Source: Deltaproteobacteria bacterium HGW-Deltaproteobacteria-15 (GTDB lineage: Bacteria; Desulfobacterota; DSM-4660; Desulfatiglandales; HGW-15). Taken from it: DNA of 64,000 nucleotides. The notes under the pieces were generated by a model. The model worked only from the letters and a program-made list of their open reading frames with translations. It had not been told where the DNA came from and made no database searches. Made by a program: the position numbers and the translations under genes. Positions 55,125-63,735 of the stretch are shown here, one piece after another. Position 1 is the first letter of the stretch, and each line of letters starts with the position of its first letter. The stretch spans positions 41,707 to 105,706 of the forward strand of contig PHBH01000048.1 in assembly GCA_002840535.1 (NCBI GenBank), written 5' to 3'.

Positions 55125-57119
55125 CTACATGAAATAGTCGAAATCTCTCTCCGTCCTTAAACGCCGGCGCACGCGGAACACTTGAGCCGGAGAAACCCTG
55201 GGGTCCAACTCGACATAGTTCCTTGCTCCATGCCAGAGGAACCGTCCCTCGCCCAAAAGGTCGTGCATCTGATACCCCTCCCGCGACTCGAGCCCCATCT
55301 CCTCGGCAGGGAAATGGACCCATGCGCCGTGGGTGTGGTGCGGGTCGAGATTGATCACCACGAACAGAATATTGGAGTAGTCCTCCGTGTGTTTTGAAAA
55401 ACAGAGGATCTGCTCATGATCCGATTCGTGAAACCCGAGACCCCGGTCGCTCTGAAGCGCCGGATTTTCCCTCCGGATGCGGTTCAATCTGCCGATGAAC
55501 TCCCTGAGGCTGAATGGATCATGAATGTTCCAGTCCTTGACCTCATATTTTTCCGAATCGAGATACTCCTCGCTCCCCCACTCCTTTGCTCTGCCTTCGC
55601 ATAACTCAAAAGCCGGCCCGTAGATGCCCCAGTTCGCGCCTAGCATGGCGGCCAGCGCCGCCCTCGTCATAAACGCCGGTCTGCCTCCGGTCTGCAGATT
55701 CTCTGTCAGGATATCGGGTGTATTGGGCCAGAGGTTCGGCCTGAAAAACTCATGCACATCCGTGAGGGTCAACTCTCGAAAGTACTCGACGATCTCCCAA
55801 GCGGTGTTTCGCCATGCAAAATAGGTGTAGGACTGCGTGAACCCGAGCTTGGCAAGCCGGTACATGACCTTGGGCCGGGTGAAGGCCTCGGAGAGGAATA
55901 GAACGTCGGGGAAATCCTTTTTGATGTTGCCGATCAGCCATTCCCAGAATTCAAACGGCTTGGTGTGAGGATTGTCCACCCGGAAGATCCGCACCCCCTG
56001 TTCGATCCAGAAGTACACGACGCTCAGGAGCTCGGAAAAAAGCTCCTGCCAGCGATCGGTTTCAAAATGGATGGGAAAGATGTCCTCGTATTTCTTGGGA
56101 GGGTTTTCCGCATACTGGATCGCGCCGTCCGGCCGATGCCTGAACCACTCGGGGTGTTCCCTCACATAAGGATGGTCGGGGCTGCATTGGTAGGCGAGGT
56201 CCAGCGCGATCTCTATCCCGTGCTCCTGTGCCTTCTTGAGAAGGGAACGGAAATCGGCGAGTGTGCCGAGCTCAGGATGCACCGCCTTGTGACCGCCTTC
56301 TTCCGAGCCGATGGCCCATGGGCTGCCCGGATCTCCGGGTTCTCCAACCGCCGAGTTGTTCCTGCCTTTTCGATGAGTGGTCCCGATCGGGTGAATGGGA
56401 GGGAGATAGAGAACGTCAAATCCCATATCGGCGATATAGGACAGCCGCTGCTTACAATCGTTAAACGTGCCATGGCCGCCTTCCCGGCCGGCCCAGCGGG
56501 AACGGGGGAACATTTCGTACCAGGCGCTGAAGCGGGCTTTCTCCCTGTCAACCACCACCGCCAGCTCGCATCCATATGTGGCTGCGGAAGCCCTGTCCGG
56601 CCAGCGATCCATCAGGGAGTCGAGTTCGTCCCAGAGGGCCGGAGAAATCCCGGAACCCCTTCCTGCCGCTTTTTCCATCTCCTCGGCAAGATCCTGAATT
56701 CTTGCAGCCGCGCTTCCTTCCGCCCTCTTTGATGCCTCGTGAGCCATTTGGACGCCGATCATCATGTCGACCGAGACGTTCTGTCTCGCTCTCATTTTCT
56801 TAATGAGATCCCTTCGCCAGCTCTTGAAGGGGTCGATCCATGCGCGAAGGGTGTAGCGATAGATTCCTGCTTCCGCGACCTCGAAGGAACCCCGCCATCG
56901 ATCGTTCACGAGGGGCTTCATCGGCGAAAATGCCCAATCCGGATCGGCTTCCCTTCGAAACAGCAGGACAGAGGAGATGACATCGTGGCCGTCAACGAAG
57001 ATATCGGCTTCCACATTAACGCTCTCTCCAACGGTTCGCTTGATCGGAAACCTGCCGCAGTCCACTTGCGGGGCCACGTTCTCTATAACGACTCTGGGTG
57101 TTCTTTGTACCGGGATCAC
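55125..57119 (-). CDS. glgE: Alpha-1,4-glucan:maltose-1-phosphate maltosyltransferase
   Basis: GH13_3 enzyme (664 aa) that transfers maltose from maltose-1-phosphate to growing alpha-1,4-glucans. It has an N-terminal beta domain (PRVVIENVAPQVDCGRFPIKRTVGESVNVEADIFVDGHDV), an insert, and the catalytic barrel with the hallmark FRVDNPHTKPFEFWEWLI and LYLPPIHPIGTTHRKGRNN. It starts the minus-strand operon (glgE, treS-mak, glgB, DUF5752, treT). A GTG or ATG at 57119 is used; the gap to the divergent glycosyltransferase is about 106 bp and presumably contains both promoters. Confidence 0.95.
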   Translation of the reverse strand: MIPVQRTPRVVIENVAPQVDCGRFPIKRTVGESVNVEADIFVDGHDVISSVLLFRREADPDWAFSPMKPLVNDRWRGSFEVAEAGIYRYTLRAWIDPFKSWRRDLIKKMRARQNVSVDMMIGVQMAHEASKRAEGSAAARIQDLAEEMEKAAGRGSGISPALWDELDSLMDRWPDRASAATYGCELAVVVDREKARFSAWYEMFPRSRWAGREGGHGTFNDCKQRLSYIADMGFDVLYLPPIHPIGTTHRKGRNNSAVGEPGDPGSPWAIGSEEGGHKAVHPELGTLADFRSLLKKAQEHGIEIALDLAYQCSPDHPYVREHPEWFRHRPDGAIQYAENPPKKYEDIFPIHFETDRWQELFSELLSVVYFWIEQGVRIFRVDNPHTKPFEFWEWLIGNIKKDFPDVLFLSEAFTRPKVMYRLAKLGFTQSYTYFAWRNTAWEIVEYFRELTLTDVHEFFRPNLWPNTPDILTENLQTGGRPAFMTRAALAAMLGANWGIYGPAFELCEGRAKEWGSEEYLDSEKYEVKDWNIHDPFSLREFIGRLNRIRRENPALQSDRGLGFHESDHEQILCFSKHTEDYSNILFVVINLDPHHTHGAWVHFPAEEMGLESREGYQMHDLLGEGRFLWHGARNYVELDPRVSPAQVFRVRRRLRTERDFDYFM

Positions 57120-57225
57120 GCTGCGCTCCTTTTACTCATCCACGGATAGACAGAACAGAGAATCTTATATACCATCTCTCATTTGCGGCTGAATGTCAGC
57201 CCATTTCCTTTCCAGGAGAATCTCC

Positions 57226-58455
57226 GTGAAGATAGCCATCTTAACCAAGGAATTCCCGCCTCATGTCTATGGGGGGGCGGGCATACACGTCGAATACCTG
57301 TCCCGAGAGCTGAGAAGAGCTGCCGGAGGGAAACATTCGATCGAATTGTTGTGCTTCGGGGAGCAGCGAGAAACCTCCGATCGCTGGAAAGTCAATGGTG
57401 TAGCGCCGCCCACTGCTCTCGACTCTTATGATCAGCGACACGGCGCCCTCCTGGATGCCCTCTACCGGGATGTGGCCATGTTGGGTCGATTGAGAGAAGC
57501 GGACGTGGTCCACTGCCACACATGGTACACCCACCTTGCCGGATGTTTGTTGAAACAGATGGTGGGTGCGTCCCTTGTGCTGACCACACACTCACTGGAG
57601 CCCCATCGGCCCTGGAAACGGGAGCAGTTGGATACGGCCTACAGGGCGTCATCCTGGATCGAGAAAACCGCCTATGAGAACGCCGACGGGGTCATCGCCG
57701 TTTCCCAAGCCATGAAGAAGGACGTCCACCTCCTCTATGGCGTCGATCATGACAAGATCAGGGTGATCCATAACGGCATCGATGAAGATCAATACCGCCC
57801 CACAAAGGATCCTTTCGTTCTGAAGAAGTACGGGATCGATCCGGACAGGCCGTTTGTGCTCGCGGTTGCTCGACTGACGCGCCAGAAAGGAATGGCCCAT
57901 TTTCTCGATGCGGCCGGATACCTCGAATCCGGGATCCAGGTGGTCATGTGTGCAAGCAGTCCCGACACCCCCGGAATGATGCAGGAGACCATGGAGAAGA
58001 TCGCCCGGGTGAGAAAGCGTTCCCCGAACACGATCATTTGGGTCACGGAGACTGTCCCTGTACAGGATCTGATCGTGTTGTACAGCGAGACCTCCGTATT
58101 TGTCTGCCCTTCAATCTATGAGCCGTTCGGGATCGTGAACCTCGAAGCAATGGCCTGCGGAGCCCCGGTTGTGGCCTCGGCCGTCGGGGGGATCCGCGAA
58201 GTCGTGGTGGAAGGAGTGACAGGAAGCCTGGTTTCGTTCGAGACGTCAAGCGAAGACGACTCTGAACCTCGCTCGCCCGAAACCTTTGCCAAGGATCTTG
58301 CCAATGCCGTGAACATACTGATAGCCTCTCCTGAGAAGAAAAGAGAGATGGGGCTTCGCGCACGAGAGAGGGTGAAGGAGTATTTCAGTTGGAAAGCCGT
58401 GGCCGAGAAGACCCTGGAGTTCTACACGCACCTGCGCAACACAGACCGTGCCTGA
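57226..58455 (+). CDS. glgM: GT4 glycogen synthase / maltose-1-phosphate synthase (GlgA/GlgM type)
   Basis: GT4 glycosyltransferase (409 aa) of the actinobacterial GlgA/GlgM family. It contains KIAILTKEFPPHVYGGAGIHVEYLSREL, DVVHCHTWYTHLAG, VIHNGIDEDQYRP, AVARLTRQKGMAHFLDA and SIYEPFGIVNLEAMACGAPVVASAVGGIREVV. In actinobacteria the homologue makes maltose-1-phosphate from ADP-glucose and glucose-1-phosphate, giving a second supply for GlgE. Without biochemistry, plain glycogen elongation is also possible. GTG 57226 has AGGAG seven bases ahead; ATG 57193 in the track is unsupported. Divergent from glgE. Confidence 0.88.
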   Translation: MKIAILTKEFPPHVYGGAGIHVEYLSRELRRAAGGKHSIELLCFGEQRETSDRWKVNGVAPPTALDSYDQRHGALLDALYRDVAMLGRLREADVVHCHTWYTHLAGCLLKQMVGASLVLTTHSLEPHRPWKREQLDTAYRASSWIEKTAYENADGVIAVSQAMKKDVHLLYGVDHDKIRVIHNGIDEDQYRPTKDPFVLKKYGIDPDRPFVLAVARLTRQKGMAHFLDAAGYLESGIQVVMCASSPDTPGMMQETMEKIARVRKRSPNTIIWVTETVPVQDLIVLYSETSVFVCPSIYEPFGIVNLEAMACGAPVVASAVGGIREVVVEGVTGSLVSFETSSEDDSEPRSPETFAKDLANAVNILIASPEKKREMGLRARERVKEYFSWKAVAEKTLEFYTHLRNTDRA

Positions 58456-58965
58456 AATATTCCCCTTCCTGCAGCCGGGGTTCTTATCATTTGTTTTTTC
58501 AAAGAACGGCACCACTCTTCTTGACTGAACTTGCGTCCTCTGAACCGCTGCGGAGGACGAGTCGTCTGCCCTCTTCAGGTCATCCCCAAATATAGGGGAA
58601 AGGTCCTGGGTTCTTAATAGGGTTTACCCTGTATTTTCGGTAGGAGGGCCGGGAGAACTACGCGGGTGGCGCAAAGGCACCGCAAAGTGCAGCACGGCGC
58701 ATGGCGCATGGGCAAAATAAAGAGCATAAGAATTATAATCTTCCCGCACATGTTCTGAGAGGACGACACGTAAACTCCTACACCTGAATCCTTCTGTTTC
58801 ACTGTGATTACCGCCGGCTCTCCCGTGAATTGCAGGAGATCCCCCATTTCACTTCAAGAGATGCAAGACCATTTGTTTTGAAGGCAGCGGCGAAGGTGAG
58901 AACGAGGGGCAGTGAACCGGTTCTGCGGGAGCCGTTTTCTCATCACGGCTAAGGGAGGAACTCAC
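58456..58965. other. Intergenic region with no gene seen
   Basis: About 510 bp between the glycosyltransferase and the zinc-ribbon gene. I see a GGCGCATGGCGCATGG-type short duplication near 58700-58715 and no convincing ORF or promoter. The minus-strand frames listed in the track have poor amino-acid composition. Confidence 0.4.
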
Positions 58966-59229
58966 ATGATCGTAAAATGTCTTGTCTGCCGACAAGAGAT
59001 GATCCTGAACCATGCAAAGTTCCAGAACTATCAAGGCCCGGTCAAATGCTTCGGTTGTGGCGCCATGATGAACGTCAGGAGTGTTCGGGGAGTAGTAGGA
59101 TCCGTAGATCAGCTGGGGAGAGCGGGAGGGTTTCTGCAGAATGTGACCGGGTGGCGCAGTTTCAGGAGAATGCGTGCGCCGTTCGGGGCAACGACGAAAT
59201 TTTCACCTGGGAAGCCCAGGGGAACCTGA
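58966..59229 (+). CDS. Zinc-ribbon protein of unknown function
   Basis: An 87-aa protein with two CxxC pairs, MIVKCLVCRQEMI and VKCFGCGAMM, about 25 residues apart, forming a zinc ribbon, followed by a basic tail (GWRSFRRMRAPFGATTKF). ATG 58966 is preceded by AAGGGAGGAACTCAC. It may bind nucleic acid or a protein partner. The gene is followed by an intrinsic terminator. Confidence 0.8.
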   Translation: MIVKCLVCRQEMILNHAKFQNYQGPVKCFGCGAMMNVRSVRGVVGSVDQLGRAGGFLQNVTGWRSFRRMRAPFGATTKFSPGKPRGT

Positions 59230-59234
59230 GCGTG

Positions 59235-59267
59235 AACCGGCCGGCCGTTTGGGCGGCCGGTTTTTTT
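59235..59267 (+). terminator. Intrinsic terminator after the zinc-ribbon gene
   Basis: AACCGGCCG pairs with CGGCCGGTT across a short loop and is followed by TTTTTTT. It lies a few bases after the zinc-ribbon stop and ends transcription before the convergent pyk gene. Confidence 0.9.
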
Positions 59268-59341
59268 GTGAAACTTCGCGCTCTGTCCCTGCGCGCTGAA
59301 GCGTTTCGGCGCGCAAGCTTCTCCCTGGTGGTGAGATCCTG

Positions 59342-60772
59342 CTAACCGCGACGCAGGTCGAGGATTTCCATACGGTTGTTTGCATCAGGGTTTTCCGCTG
59401 AAGGGCCCTCGATCAGGACCACGAGATCCCCTTCCATGCCGTGGGATCGCAGCCAGTCGCGAGCAAAGGGCTTCCAGTCGTGGGGGTGCTCTGCGGAAAA
59501 AACCGGGATGACGCCATAGGAGAAGAGAAGATCCTGACACGTGGCGTGTAGAGGACTTACTGCGGTAATCCAGAGGGGCGGCTTGAACCTGGCAAGGCTC
59601 CTGGCCGTGGCGCCGCTGCGGGAGGGGGCGATCACGGCGGCAGGAATGAGGTGCCGGAGTGCTGTTTGAACACTCAGTGCAATGAGGTCGCGCAGTTCCA
59701 TTTTCATTCTGCCGTCTTCGGGGTCCAGCGATTTCAAGGCCGGTTCTTCTCTTTGCCGCGGTTCAATAGCGGAAGCGATCCTCGACAGCATTGAGACCGA
59801 CTCCACCGGATATCTTCCCATGGCGGTCTCTCCCGAGAGCATGAGGCAATCCGTTCCGTCCAGTACTGCGTTGGCAACATCGGTTGCCTCGGCCCGGGTG
59901 GGAAGCTTGTGATGGGTCATGGATTCGAGCATCTGAGTGGCCGTTATCACGGGCTTGCCTGCACTGTTTGCCTGCTTTAACAGAGATTTTTGCACCACGG
60001 CAATCTGCTCGATAGGGATTTCGACGCCGAGGTCCCCCCTGGCGATCATGATGCCGTCCGCGGAACGCATAATATCTTCCATGTGATCCAGCGCGCGGGA
60101 TCGCTCGATTTTCGCGATAATGAAAGGATCGTAGCCCAGAGACCTGGCTGCCTCGCGTACCGCGCGGACGTCCTCTGCAGTCTCTACAAATGATTGGCTG
60201 ACTGCATCGACCCCGTTTTCCAGGGCGAATTTCATGCACCGGAAATCATTCTCGGTAAAGGCAGGAATGCCGAGATCGATGCCCGGCAGGTTGAGTCCCT
60301 TGCGAGAGCGAAGCTCGCCGCCCGTCAGGACGCGGCACAGAATCGACTTCTCCCCGGCCTGAATCACCTCCAGTTGAACATACCCGTCGTTCAGAAAGAG
60401 CCTGTGGCCCGGCATTACAATTTTCGGCAATCGTTCGAAGCTTACGGAAACCTTTTCCCTGTCGCCGAGAAGATCCTCCGTAGTGAGGGTGAAAAGGTCT
60501 CCGGAGGTCAGCTCGACGGGCTCGCTCGCGAAGCGGCCTATGCGCAGCTTTGGTCCGGGAAGGTCTGCCATAATGGCGACGGGATGGGCAGCTCTCTCTG
60601 CGGTTGCACGAAGATCCTCGATCACCCGTCCATGTCCCGGGAAATCTCCATGAGAAAAATTGAGCCTGGCCACGTTCATTCCCGCCCGCATCATACCTTC
60701 CATTGTCTCAGGCGAGGCAGAGGCGGGTCCGATGGTGCAGACGATCTTCGTCTTGTTCGGCGGAAGGGCCAT
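59342..60772 (-). CDS. pyk: Pyruvate kinase
   Basis: Glycolytic enzyme (476 aa) converting phosphoenolpyruvate and ADP to pyruvate and ATP. TKIVCTIGPASASPETM, NVARLNFSHGD, the K+/Mg2+ sites in PVAIMADLPGPKLRIG and the signature IAKIERSRALDHMEDIMRSADGIMIARGDLGVEIP are present, with the C-terminal effector-type domain (about 350-470) shortened and ending in ENPDANNRMEILDLRRG. ATG 60772 follows a GGAGGATGATCA-type site. It is convergent with the zinc-ribbon gene. The allosteric effector is not readable. Confidence 0.96.
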   Translation of the reverse strand: MALPPNKTKIVCTIGPASASPETMEGMMRAGMNVARLNFSHGDFPGHGRVIEDLRATAERAAHPVAIMADLPGPKLRIGRFASEPVELTSGDLFTLTTEDLLGDREKVSVSFERLPKIVMPGHRLFLNDGYVQLEVIQAGEKSILCRVLTGGELRSRKGLNLPGIDLGIPAFTENDFRCMKFALENGVDAVSQSFVETAEDVRAVREAARSLGYDPFIIAKIERSRALDHMEDIMRSADGIMIARGDLGVEIPIEQIAVVQKSLLKQANSAGKPVITATQMLESMTHHKLPTRAEATDVANAVLDGTDCLMLSGETAMGRYPVESVSMLSRIASAIEPRQREEPALKSLDPEDGRMKMELRDLIALSVQTALRHLIPAAVIAPSRSGATARSLARFKPPLWITAVSPLHATCQDLLFSYGVIPVFSAEHPHDWKPFARDWLRSHGMEGDLVVLIEGPSAENPDANNRMEILDLRRG

Positions 60773-60847
60773 TGATCATCCTCCAGCAAGTGATCTGCAT
60801 CGAAACGGCAGTGGATTCATCTGCCCATCCTATCTCAGCCCGCTAAC

Positions 60848-61097
60848 CATGACAAGCGCGACGGGTCGACTCACACTTGAAGCCGGGAGCTTGGATAATG
60901 TCATTTCTCCCAAGAACATCACCGCCGATTTTGTGTATGTCCGGCTGCATGGAGCGGAGGAGCCTTACAGGGGAGCCTGTTCAGCGGCAGTGCTCTCGGG
61001 GTGGATGCGCTCAAACTCCAAAGCATGCTCAATTCCGGCAGAGGCGAAGAAATCGGAGGAACCGGGGGAAACCTGAAGATGGAAGAAATGTTGTAGA
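60848..61097 (+). pseudogene. DUF72 gene remnant
   Basis: One frame reads NITADFVYVRLHGAEEPYRGACS, matching the conserved DUF72 core TADFVYVRLHG. A shifted frame just downstream reads VDALKLQSML, like the DUF72 C-terminal helix. The intervening segment of about 40 residues is missing and a frameshift lies between, so this looks like a decayed 3' end of a DUF72 gene. No start or 5' part is visible. Confidence 0.55.
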
Positions 61098-61251
61098 ACG
61101 ACCTCACGGAATCCTCCATAAAGTATGATGCGGGCTCTGAAGATACAGGAAAGTATTATTCACAATTACAGTCACTAACCCATTCTCAGGATCCGGATCG
61201 CCGATACAATAGCGTCCTGTCTCACTTTTTTCAAAAAAGCGGGGGTATCGT

Positions 61252-62217
61252 ATGAAAGCAGAAGAAGCACAATGGGGAGATGCGGGTTTTGAAATGGGCG
61301 GCCTGATCGACGTGGTTGAGAAGGAGGAAAAACCGGATTCGAATCCTCCTGATCCGGTCAAGAAGGATTTTGCGCCATATGATCCCCTTCGCAAATATCT
61401 TGCAGAGATCCAGCGATTCGAGCTCTTGAGCCGGGAGGAGGAAAAGGGACTCGCCATCAGCGTCCGCGAAAAAGGGGATGAGAGGGCGACTTTTCGATTG
61501 ATCACATCCAATCTTCGTCTCGTGGTCAAAATCGCTCTGGGGTTCCAAAGGCACAATTCTTCGAAGGTCCTGGATCTGATTCAGGAGGGCAATCTGGGGT
61601 TGATCCACGCCTTGAAGAAGTTTGACCCCGAACGAGGCACTCGGTTCTCTTACTATGCGGCATACTGGATCAGGGCCTATATTCTCCGTTTCATCATGGA
61701 AAACAGAAAACTGGTTAAGATCGGAACGACACAACATCAACGCAAGCTGTTCTACAACCTGAATAAAGAGAAACAGAAGATCCTTTCCCTGGGGCTCGCT
61801 CCTGAACCGGAGATCCTCGCCCAGCGTTTGGACGTAAGCAAGGAAGAGGTGATCGAAATGGCGGAGAGGCTCGAGGGTGCAGATGTTCCATTTGATTTCT
61901 CCTCTTTGGAAGGAGCAGAGGCTCATCCGGTTGCAGAAGGAGATATCTGCATGAAGCTTTCCGAAAAGCAGAGAAAGGAGATGATGAAGGAGAAACTGGA
62001 GAAGTTTCGAAGAACGCTTTCCAAAAAGGAGGGATTCATTTTCGACCACCGGATCATGGCGGAAGAGCCGCTTACGCTCAGAGAGATTGGAGAGAAATAC
62101 AGGATCTCCCGTGAGAGAGTTCGACAGAGGCAGAAGTCCATTGTCCTCAAGCTGAAGAAATGGCTCGAGGAGGAGATTCCCGGGTTTCAGGAAAGATACA
62201 TCGACTATCTGTCCTGA
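61252..62217 (+). CDS. rpoH: Heat-shock sigma factor RpoH-like (sigma-32)
   Basis: Sigma-70-family factor (321 aa) of the RpoH type. An N-terminal acidic stretch leads to the box DPLRKYLAEIQRFELLSREEEKGLAI, region 2 ([63 protein letters not shown]) and region 4 (LTLREIGEKYRISRERVRQRQKSIVLKLKKWL). The region 2 box QRHNSSKVLDLIQEGN and the RpoH-type spacing make it RpoH-like. It is convergent with a small heat-shock protein gene, a fitting neighbour. Confidence 0.9.
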   Translation: MKAEEAQWGDAGFEMGGLIDVVEKEEKPDSNPPDPVKKDFAPYDPLRKYLAEIQRFELLSREEEKGLAISVREKGDERATFRLITSNLRLVVKIALGFQRHNSSKVLDLIQEGNLGLIHALKKFDPERGTRFSYYAAYWIRAYILRFIMENRKLVKIGTTQHQRKLFYNLNKEKQKILSLGLAPEPEILAQRLDVSKEEVIEMAERLEGADVPFDFSSLEGAEAHPVAEGDICMKLSEKQRKEMMKEKLEKFRRTLSKKEGFIFDHRIMAEEPLTLREIGEKYRISRERVRQRQKSIVLKLKKWLEEEIPGFQERYIDYLS

Positions 62218-62226
62218 GGGGAGCGT

Positions 62227-62673
62227 TCAAGTGCGAATGTTTATCCGGACTTTCTTCTTTTCATCTGCCGTCGTTTTCGGCAGACTCATTCTCAACACTC
62301 CGTTCCTGAATACGGCTTTTACCATTTCGCCTTCCACATCTGCTGGAAGGCGAAATGAGCGATGGAAGGTTCTGGAATTTATCTCCCGGCAACAATAGTG
62401 TTCTTCAGGCCCGATTTCCTCTTTACTCTTTTCACCCCTCAATGTGAGGAGATCTCCGGTCACCCGAACGTCGATATCCCCGGGTTCGAACCCTGGCAAC
62501 TCCACGGTAACCAGAATATGGTCCTCCTTCTCCGTTATGTCCATTGAGGGCATCCATTTTCCGGAACGGAAACGGTTCGCAACATTCTCCCCGAAAAAAC
62601 GTTTCCACATCTCGTCCATTTCCCATCTCAGATTCCCGACCTCCTGAAAAGGTCTCCACGGCACCAGTTCCAT
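62227..62673 (-). CDS. Hsp20 small heat-shock protein
   Basis: Alpha-crystallin-domain chaperone (148 aa) that holds unfolding proteins under stress. Conserved VTVELPGFEPGDIDVRVTGDLLTLRGEKS and the C-terminal AVFRNGVLRMSLPKT motif are present. ATG 62673 (MELVPWRPFQEVGNLRWEMDEM) is chosen because AGGAGGGAGGG stands before it; the ORF-track start at 62739 lies in the leader. Nine bases separate its stop from that of RpoH. Confidence 0.94.
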   Translation of the reverse strand: MELVPWRPFQEVGNLRWEMDEMWKRFFGENVANRFRSGKWMPSMDITEKEDHILVTVELPGFEPGDIDVRVTGDLLTLRGEKSKEEIGPEEHYCCREINSRTFHRSFRLPADVEGEMVKAVFRNGVLRMSLPKTTADEKKKVRINIRT

Positions 62674-62745
62674 ACAACCCTCCCTCCTGAAGATTGTGCG
62701 AATCTCATGGTCATTCACTCCCCTAGCGCTTCGGTGCAAAACGGT

Positions 62746-62767
62746 AAATAAGTAACAGCACTTATTT
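62746..62767. promoter_or_regulatory. Palindrome upstream of hsp20
   Basis: AAATAAGT and ACTTATTT (8-base arms) flank AACAGC about 75 bases upstream of the hsp20 start. It could be an operator for a stress repressor. It does not match the HrcA/CIRCE element. The rest of the 447-bp gap to the HPF gene (62674-63120) contains a weak plus-strand ORF (62776) that I do not accept. Confidence 0.45.
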
Positions 62768-63120
62768 TAGGAGAGATGAAACGGTATGGAGGATATACGG
62801 TGAAAAGCAGGATATGGGGAGAAGTTACGACCCCTTTGGGAAGCAGGCCGTTGGGAAACGGAGCATGGAAAGTACATGATTGCCCGTATTGCCCGCTTTC
62901 CTGTCGCTCGGTACCTTATTCCTCAGCGGCGGTAAACCCTAAAAGAGCTTTTGAAATCAACACGAACAGCACGTTGATGTCAGTGGAAAAGGGTGAGCCG
63001 TATGACGGAGAGGTTACAGGGACTTAGATCGATTATGGAGGGACCTATGCCTTTCTTTGATTTTCTGGTTCACTTCCAATACTGACAACAGACACCTAAC
63101 CATCAACAAGGGGATGAATT

Positions 63121-63735
63121 ATGAAGGTTCCACTGGAAATCACATTCAGGGGTGTTGAAAAATCGGACTTTCTTGAGGAGCTTATCCGGCAAAAGGCGGC
63201 GGCTCTGGAAAAAGTCTGCGATCACGTGATCAGTTGCAGAGTTGCAGTTGAGGCGCCTCAGCAACACCAGCGTGGAGGCAGGCCATTTCGGGTCAGAATT
63301 ACCTTGAATGTTCCGCCGGGACATGAAGTTGCAGTCAGGCGGGAAGCAAGCGAGGGAAGCATTCATGATGAGTTGCCTGCGGTGATCAGGAACGCTTTTG
63401 ATGCTGCGAGGAGAAAGCTGAAAAGGCTGACCGAGAAAAAACGCGGCGAGGTGAAGACCCATCCTGTTCACGAGGAGTCCATGGCTATTGTGGTGCGGCT
63501 CTTCCGTGAGGACGGCTACGGTTTTCTGAAAACACTGGATGGCCGTGATCTGTATTTTCATCAGAATTCCGTGCTCCAGAACGACTTTGATCGATTGGAG
63601 ATAGGTACCGGCGTGCGGTACGAAGAGGAGGAGGGAGAGGATGGCCCGCAGGCCAGCACCGTGCAGATTATCGACAAGCCCGGCGCTCGTGTTTCCGCTC
63701 AATCTCCGGTGTCGCCTCCTCTCGGTTGGGAATGA
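63121..63735 (+). CDS. HPF/RaiA ribosome-hibernation domain fused to a cold-shock domain
   Basis: A 204-aa two-domain protein. The N-terminus (1-110) is an HPF/RaiA fold (EITFRGVEKSDFLEELIRQKAAALEKV and the C-terminal AVIRNAFDAARRKLKRL) that blocks the ribosomal A/P sites. The C-terminus (about 122-190) is a cold-shock-like OB fold (MAIVVRLFREDGYGFLKTLDGRDLYFHQNSVLQNDFDRL) with RNA-binding FxF motifs. The fusion may anchor hibernating ribosomes or bind RNA in stress. ATG 63121 has AAGGGG upstream. Confidence 0.9.
   Translation: MKVPLEITFRGVEKSDFLEELIRQKAAALEKVCDHVISCRVAVEAPQQHQRGGRPFRVRITLNVPPGHEVAVRREASEGSIHDELPAVIRNAFDAARRKLKRLTEKKRGEVKTHPVHEESMAIVVRLFREDGYGFLKTLDGRDLYFHQNSVLQNDFDRLEIGTGVRYEEEEGEDGPQASTVQIIDKPGARVSAQSPVSPPLGWE

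Noticed and set aside
53103-55160. 685-aa plus-strand ORF
   Set aside because: It is a shadow of treS-mak; the minus-strand frame carries clear GH13 and kinase motifs.
60660-61076. 138-aa plus-strand ORF as an intact gene
   Set aside because: Its first half is antisense to pyk and its second half is only a DUF72 fragment.
61331-61355. tRNA-like GGATTCGAATCC sequence
   Set aside because: It lies inside rpoH and has no cloverleaf around it.
62776-63027. 83-aa plus-strand ORF
   Set aside because: No domain, poor composition, and the AGGAG is only two bases from the ATG.
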